NCBI GenBank assembly: GCA_031288955.1
Contig: JAITQJ010000032.1
Span: 1-7,590 of the forward strand
DNA: 7,590 nucleotides
Direction: 5' to 3'
Source: Planctomycetaceae bacterium
Lineage (GTDB): Bacteria > Planctomycetota > Planctomycetia > Pirellulales > Thermoguttaceae
Positions 6,031 to 7,590 of the stretch are shown here, piece by piece. Numbering within the stretch: position 1 is the first letter of the stretch; each line of letters opens with the position of its first letter. Both the position numbers and the translations under genes were made by a program. Below the pieces are notes generated by a model that was given only the letters and a program-made list of their open reading frames with translations, searched no databases and was not told the origin of the DNA.

Positions 6031-6264
6031 TTAATCTGCGGGATTTTCCTGTAACGCTGACTCAAAATACCTCTGGGCAAACTCATACAAGGTTTTTCTT
6101 CTATGCAGCGTTTCCTGTTCGTTTTCGTTATGTGTTTCCTTCATACGTTGTATGTGTTCCCGCGCATCGTCGAACCGTTTGGATGCAACATAGCGGTCAC
6201 AAAGCCGCTCATAAGTTTCATCTTTCGGCGGCGGAGACATCGGAAATTTTGCAGCAGGTGTCAT
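6031..6264 (-). CDS. Small hypothetical protein (77 aa) heading the aldehyde dehydrogenase operon
   Basis: I recognise no family. The protein is hydrophilic and mainly helical (ETYERLCDRYVASKRFDDAREHIQRMKET, then LHRRKTLYEFAQRYFESAL), after a Pro-rich N-terminus of about 14 residues. It has no signal peptide or membrane segment. The helix pair has some flavour of a single TPR-like hairpin, but this is weak. The ATG at 6264 is supported by AGGAGG six bases upstream (6271-6276). It ends 32 bases before the dehydrogenase start, so co-transcription is likely and a role as a small partner or adaptor of that enzyme is possible, though purely inferred. The opposite-strand frames here lack such translation signals. 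Confidence 0.75.
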   Translation of the reverse strand: MTPAAKFPMSPPPKDETYERLCDRYVASKRFDDAREHIQRMKETHNENEQETLHRRKTLYEFAQRYFESALQENPAD

Positions 6265-6270
6265 TTTTTA

Positions 6271-6276
6271 CCTCCT
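6271..6276 (-). promoter_or_regulatory. Ribosome binding site of the 77-aa gene
   Basis: A perfect AGGAGG on the minus strand, six bases from the ATG at 6264. It is the main evidence that this small frame is really translated. Confidence 0.8.
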
Positions 6277-6319
6277 CTTCCTCTTCTGTTGTCTGTCATA
6301 TCTGAAATGGTTTGAATGA

Positions 6320-6340
6320 ATACCGTTGAGTTTTCGGTAT
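6320..6340. repeat. Inverted repeat in the leader of the 77-aa gene
   Basis: ATACCG (6320-6325) and CGGTAT (6335-6340) form a perfect 6-bp inverted repeat with a 9-base spacer, about 55 bases upstream of the 77-aa gene's start. It could be an operator for a dimeric regulator or a weak leader hairpin. There is no T-run after it in either direction, so it is not a terminator. The rest of 6265-6459 shows no gene, and I could not place a convincing promoter in it. Confidence 0.35.
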
Positions 6341-6459
6341 AAATCGTTACTTCCTTTACTTCCCGAACAAAAAAACCTTTGCCGATACTTCTCTGCGCAA
6401 GCGTTCTATCTACCGTTTCCATTCTTGATTATTTTCAAATCGGGGTTAATCCTTCCCCC

Positions 6460-6747
6460 TCACATCACGTATTCAATCGTCTGCACACACCAGCCTAAAA
6501 AATATATCAGCGCACCGAGAATAACATCGGATACAACCGCAAGTATGACATCAATTTGTTCAAGGTAACATAAAACGGCGATGAGTATAAACAAACACAC
6601 GCTCATCAATATCAATACTATCGGCAAGCCCAACGACACCGCCCCAAGGTATCCGGCAGCGGCGGCAAACATCAGGGAAAAGCCGCATAACGACCAAAAC
6701 AGGGTTACGACGACACAGCACCAACTTTTGATTAGTTTCGGTTCCAT
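6460..6747 (-). CDS. Small integral membrane protein (95 aa, three predicted helices)
   Basis: No family recognised. After a short charged start (MEPKLIKSW) there are three hydrophobic stretches suited to membrane helices, at about residues 9-31, 34-61 and 66-88. Only a few charged residues (YLEQID at 61-66) separate the second and third. The protein is Cys-rich for its size, with most cysteines inside or near the helices. The start is ATG at 6747, with only a weak purine run (AGAAAAAG) as ribosome binding site. It is flanked by gaps of 181 and 195 bases, so it may be a single-gene unit. It follows the flotillin gene, whose usual membrane partner is NfeD, but this protein does not look like NfeD. 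Confidence 0.7.
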   Translation of the reverse strand: MEPKLIKSWCCVVVTLFWSLCGFSLMFAAAAGYLGAVSLGLPIVLILMSVCLFILIAVLCYLEQIDVILAVVSDVILGALIYFLGWCVQTIEYVM

Positions 6748-6755
6748 CGCTTTTT

Positions 6756-6775
6756 CTGTAATCTTACGATTACGG
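6756..6775 (-). promoter_or_regulatory. Hairpin / inverted repeat just upstream of the small membrane protein gene
   Basis: GTAATC and GATTAC form a perfect 6-bp inverted repeat around four bases (6758-6773). With a T-G and a C-G pair outside it, the stem extends to eight pairs. It ends eight bases before the ATG at 6747, so it overlaps the region where the ribosome would bind. It could be an operator or a translational control element. It is not followed by a T-run on the minus strand and is therefore not a terminator. Confidence 0.45.
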
Positions 6776-6928
6776 CTCTAATGTCCTTTGTACGCACTCC
6801 CACGTTTCCCTAATCGGCATAATACGAAAGATTCTGTATTGTTTTTCGCCCCCAGATGAGCATCACATCATTTTGGTTGTTGAGCAAATTTCAGCGGCAT
6901 AAATAATAAGGCAGCACCGCTTGGGCGT

Positions 6929-7590
6929 TCAATCGTCTTTTTTCTCCGTTTCCGGCTTCGGCGGCGGTGATGGTTCTGTACCGACAACTTTTGCCAGCGT
7001 TTCGGGAAACTCTACGCCGCCGATGTCCTTCATCACTTGCATCATCGGCGGAAGTGTCTTTGCCATACTTTGTAAAAAATTCGCCGTTGCCGTTTGTTCG
7101 CCGTCTTTGTTTCCGCCGTCCCAAACAACGATTTTATCGAACTTAATGTTAGAAATCGCCTGTGCCGATGCTTCGACCAAATTATCAAAGTGTTCCAGCA
7201 TCAACAGTTGAAATGCCTTTTCCGCCCCGCCGCACGCCTCGATAATACGCTGAAGTCCTTCGCCCTTTCGGGCTAAAATCTCATAATTGCCCCGCGCCTC
7301 CGCTTCGAGTTTGGCAAAGATTGCCTTCGCTTCGCCTTCCGCTTCAATCCGCTTTTGTTCGGCAAGTGCCTCCGCCTCGACAATCGTTTTCGCTTTCTGC
7401 GCCTTTGCCGGTGCCTCGTATTCAGCCCGCTGTTTTGCTTCCATCAATGCGGCTTCCGCTTGGGCGGCTTTGGTTTGGGCAACGTACTGGGCTTCGAGAA
7501 CAGCGGCTTCCGATTCCCGTTTTTTCGTTTCGCCGGTCTTGTACGCTTCGGCTTGTTTGACCTGCAACTCGGCTTGTGATGCCGCAATGA
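6929..7590 (-). CDS. Flotillin-like (SPFH/band 7 family) protein, C-terminal part only
   Basis: The frame is open to the right edge of the window, so the membrane anchor and SPFH domain are missing. About 220 residues are visible. The first part is a long Ala/Glu-rich coiled coil with repeated EAE, AEA and EAK units, characteristic of flotillins and used for oligomerisation. A conserved C-terminal region follows (YEILARKGEGLQRIIEACGG, LMLEHFDNLVEASAQAISNIKFDKIVVWDGG), matching the FloT/YqiK type. The protein ends in a Pro/Glu/Lys-rich tail (PSPPPKPETEKKDD). Flotillins form scaffolds in membrane microdomains and help organise membrane protein complexes. The TTG at 7565-7567 is not the true start, since coding sequence (AASQAEL) continues upstream of it. 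No clear terminator is seen in the 181 bases after the stop. Confidence 0.9.
   Translation of the reverse strand, partial: IAASQAELQVKQAEAYKTGETKKRESEAAVLEAQYVAQTKAAQAEAALMEAKQRAEYEAPAKAQKAKTIVEAEALAEQKRIEAEGEAKAIFAKLEAEARGNYEILARKGEGLQRIIEACGGAEKAFQLLMLEHFDNLVEASAQAISNIKFDKIVVWDGGNKDGEQTATANFLQSMAKTLPPMMQVMKDIGGVEFPETLAKVVGTEPSPPPKPETEKKDD

Noticed and set aside
6441..6460. Intrinsic terminator after the small membrane protein gene (GGGG...CCCC)
   Set aside because: The stem is only about four pairs with a nine-base loop and no T-run follows on the minus strand.
6326..6568. Plus-strand frame of 80 residues across the 6265-6459 gap
   Set aside because: It has no ribosome binding site, its composition is unremarkable, and its second half overlaps the minus-strand membrane protein gene.

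Overview
The window carries seven genes, all on the minus strand, so transcription runs from right to left. The base composition is moderate in GC. Three things suggest a bacterium of the Planctomycetes / PVC group: an ECF sigma factor directly followed by a von Willebrand factor A protein with an anti-sigma-like N-terminus, an acylating aldehyde dehydrogenase with a microcompartment-type N-terminal helix, and a divergent KAS-II-like synthase. This is an inference from gene content, since no rRNA or marker gene is present.

Layout, in transcription order from the right edge. (1) 7590-6929: C-terminal part of a flotillin-like (SPFH) membrane-scaffold protein whose N-terminus lies off the window. 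(2) 6747-6460: a 95-residue protein with three predicted membrane helices and no recognised family, preceded by a hairpin. (3) 6264-6031: a 77-residue hydrophilic helical protein of unknown function with a very good ribosome binding site. (4) 5998-4481: a CoA-acylating aldehyde dehydrogenase of the EutE/PduP/PvmE type, starting at GTG behind a perfect AGGAGG. (5) 4438-3149: a beta-ketoacyl-synthase fold protein that has lost the catalytic cysteine (Glu) and one catalytic histidine (Asn). Genes 3-5 are tightly spaced and probably form one operon, closed by a strong palindromic terminator at 3097-3124. (6) 2998-2528: an ECF sigma factor that appears to have its own promoter just after that terminator. 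(7) 2523-424: a 699-residue membrane-anchored VWA protein (YfbK-like) four bases behind the sigma factor, very probably co-transcribed with it and possibly acting as its regulator.

The left 423 bases differ in character. They hold a small AT-richer candidate gene (284-87, TTG start), a three-unit 9-bp direct repeat built on CACGAA, and a cluster of nested and interlocked inverted repeats at the extreme left edge (3-96). This looks like an intergenic or accessory boundary.

The main points of interest are the catalytically dead synthase in an operon with an aldehyde dehydrogenase, the aldehyde dehydrogenase with a probable encapsulation peptide but no shell gene in view, a recent 63-bp in-frame tandem duplication in the VWA protein, and the structured left edge. 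Nothing in the window by itself establishes a new defence or mobile system.
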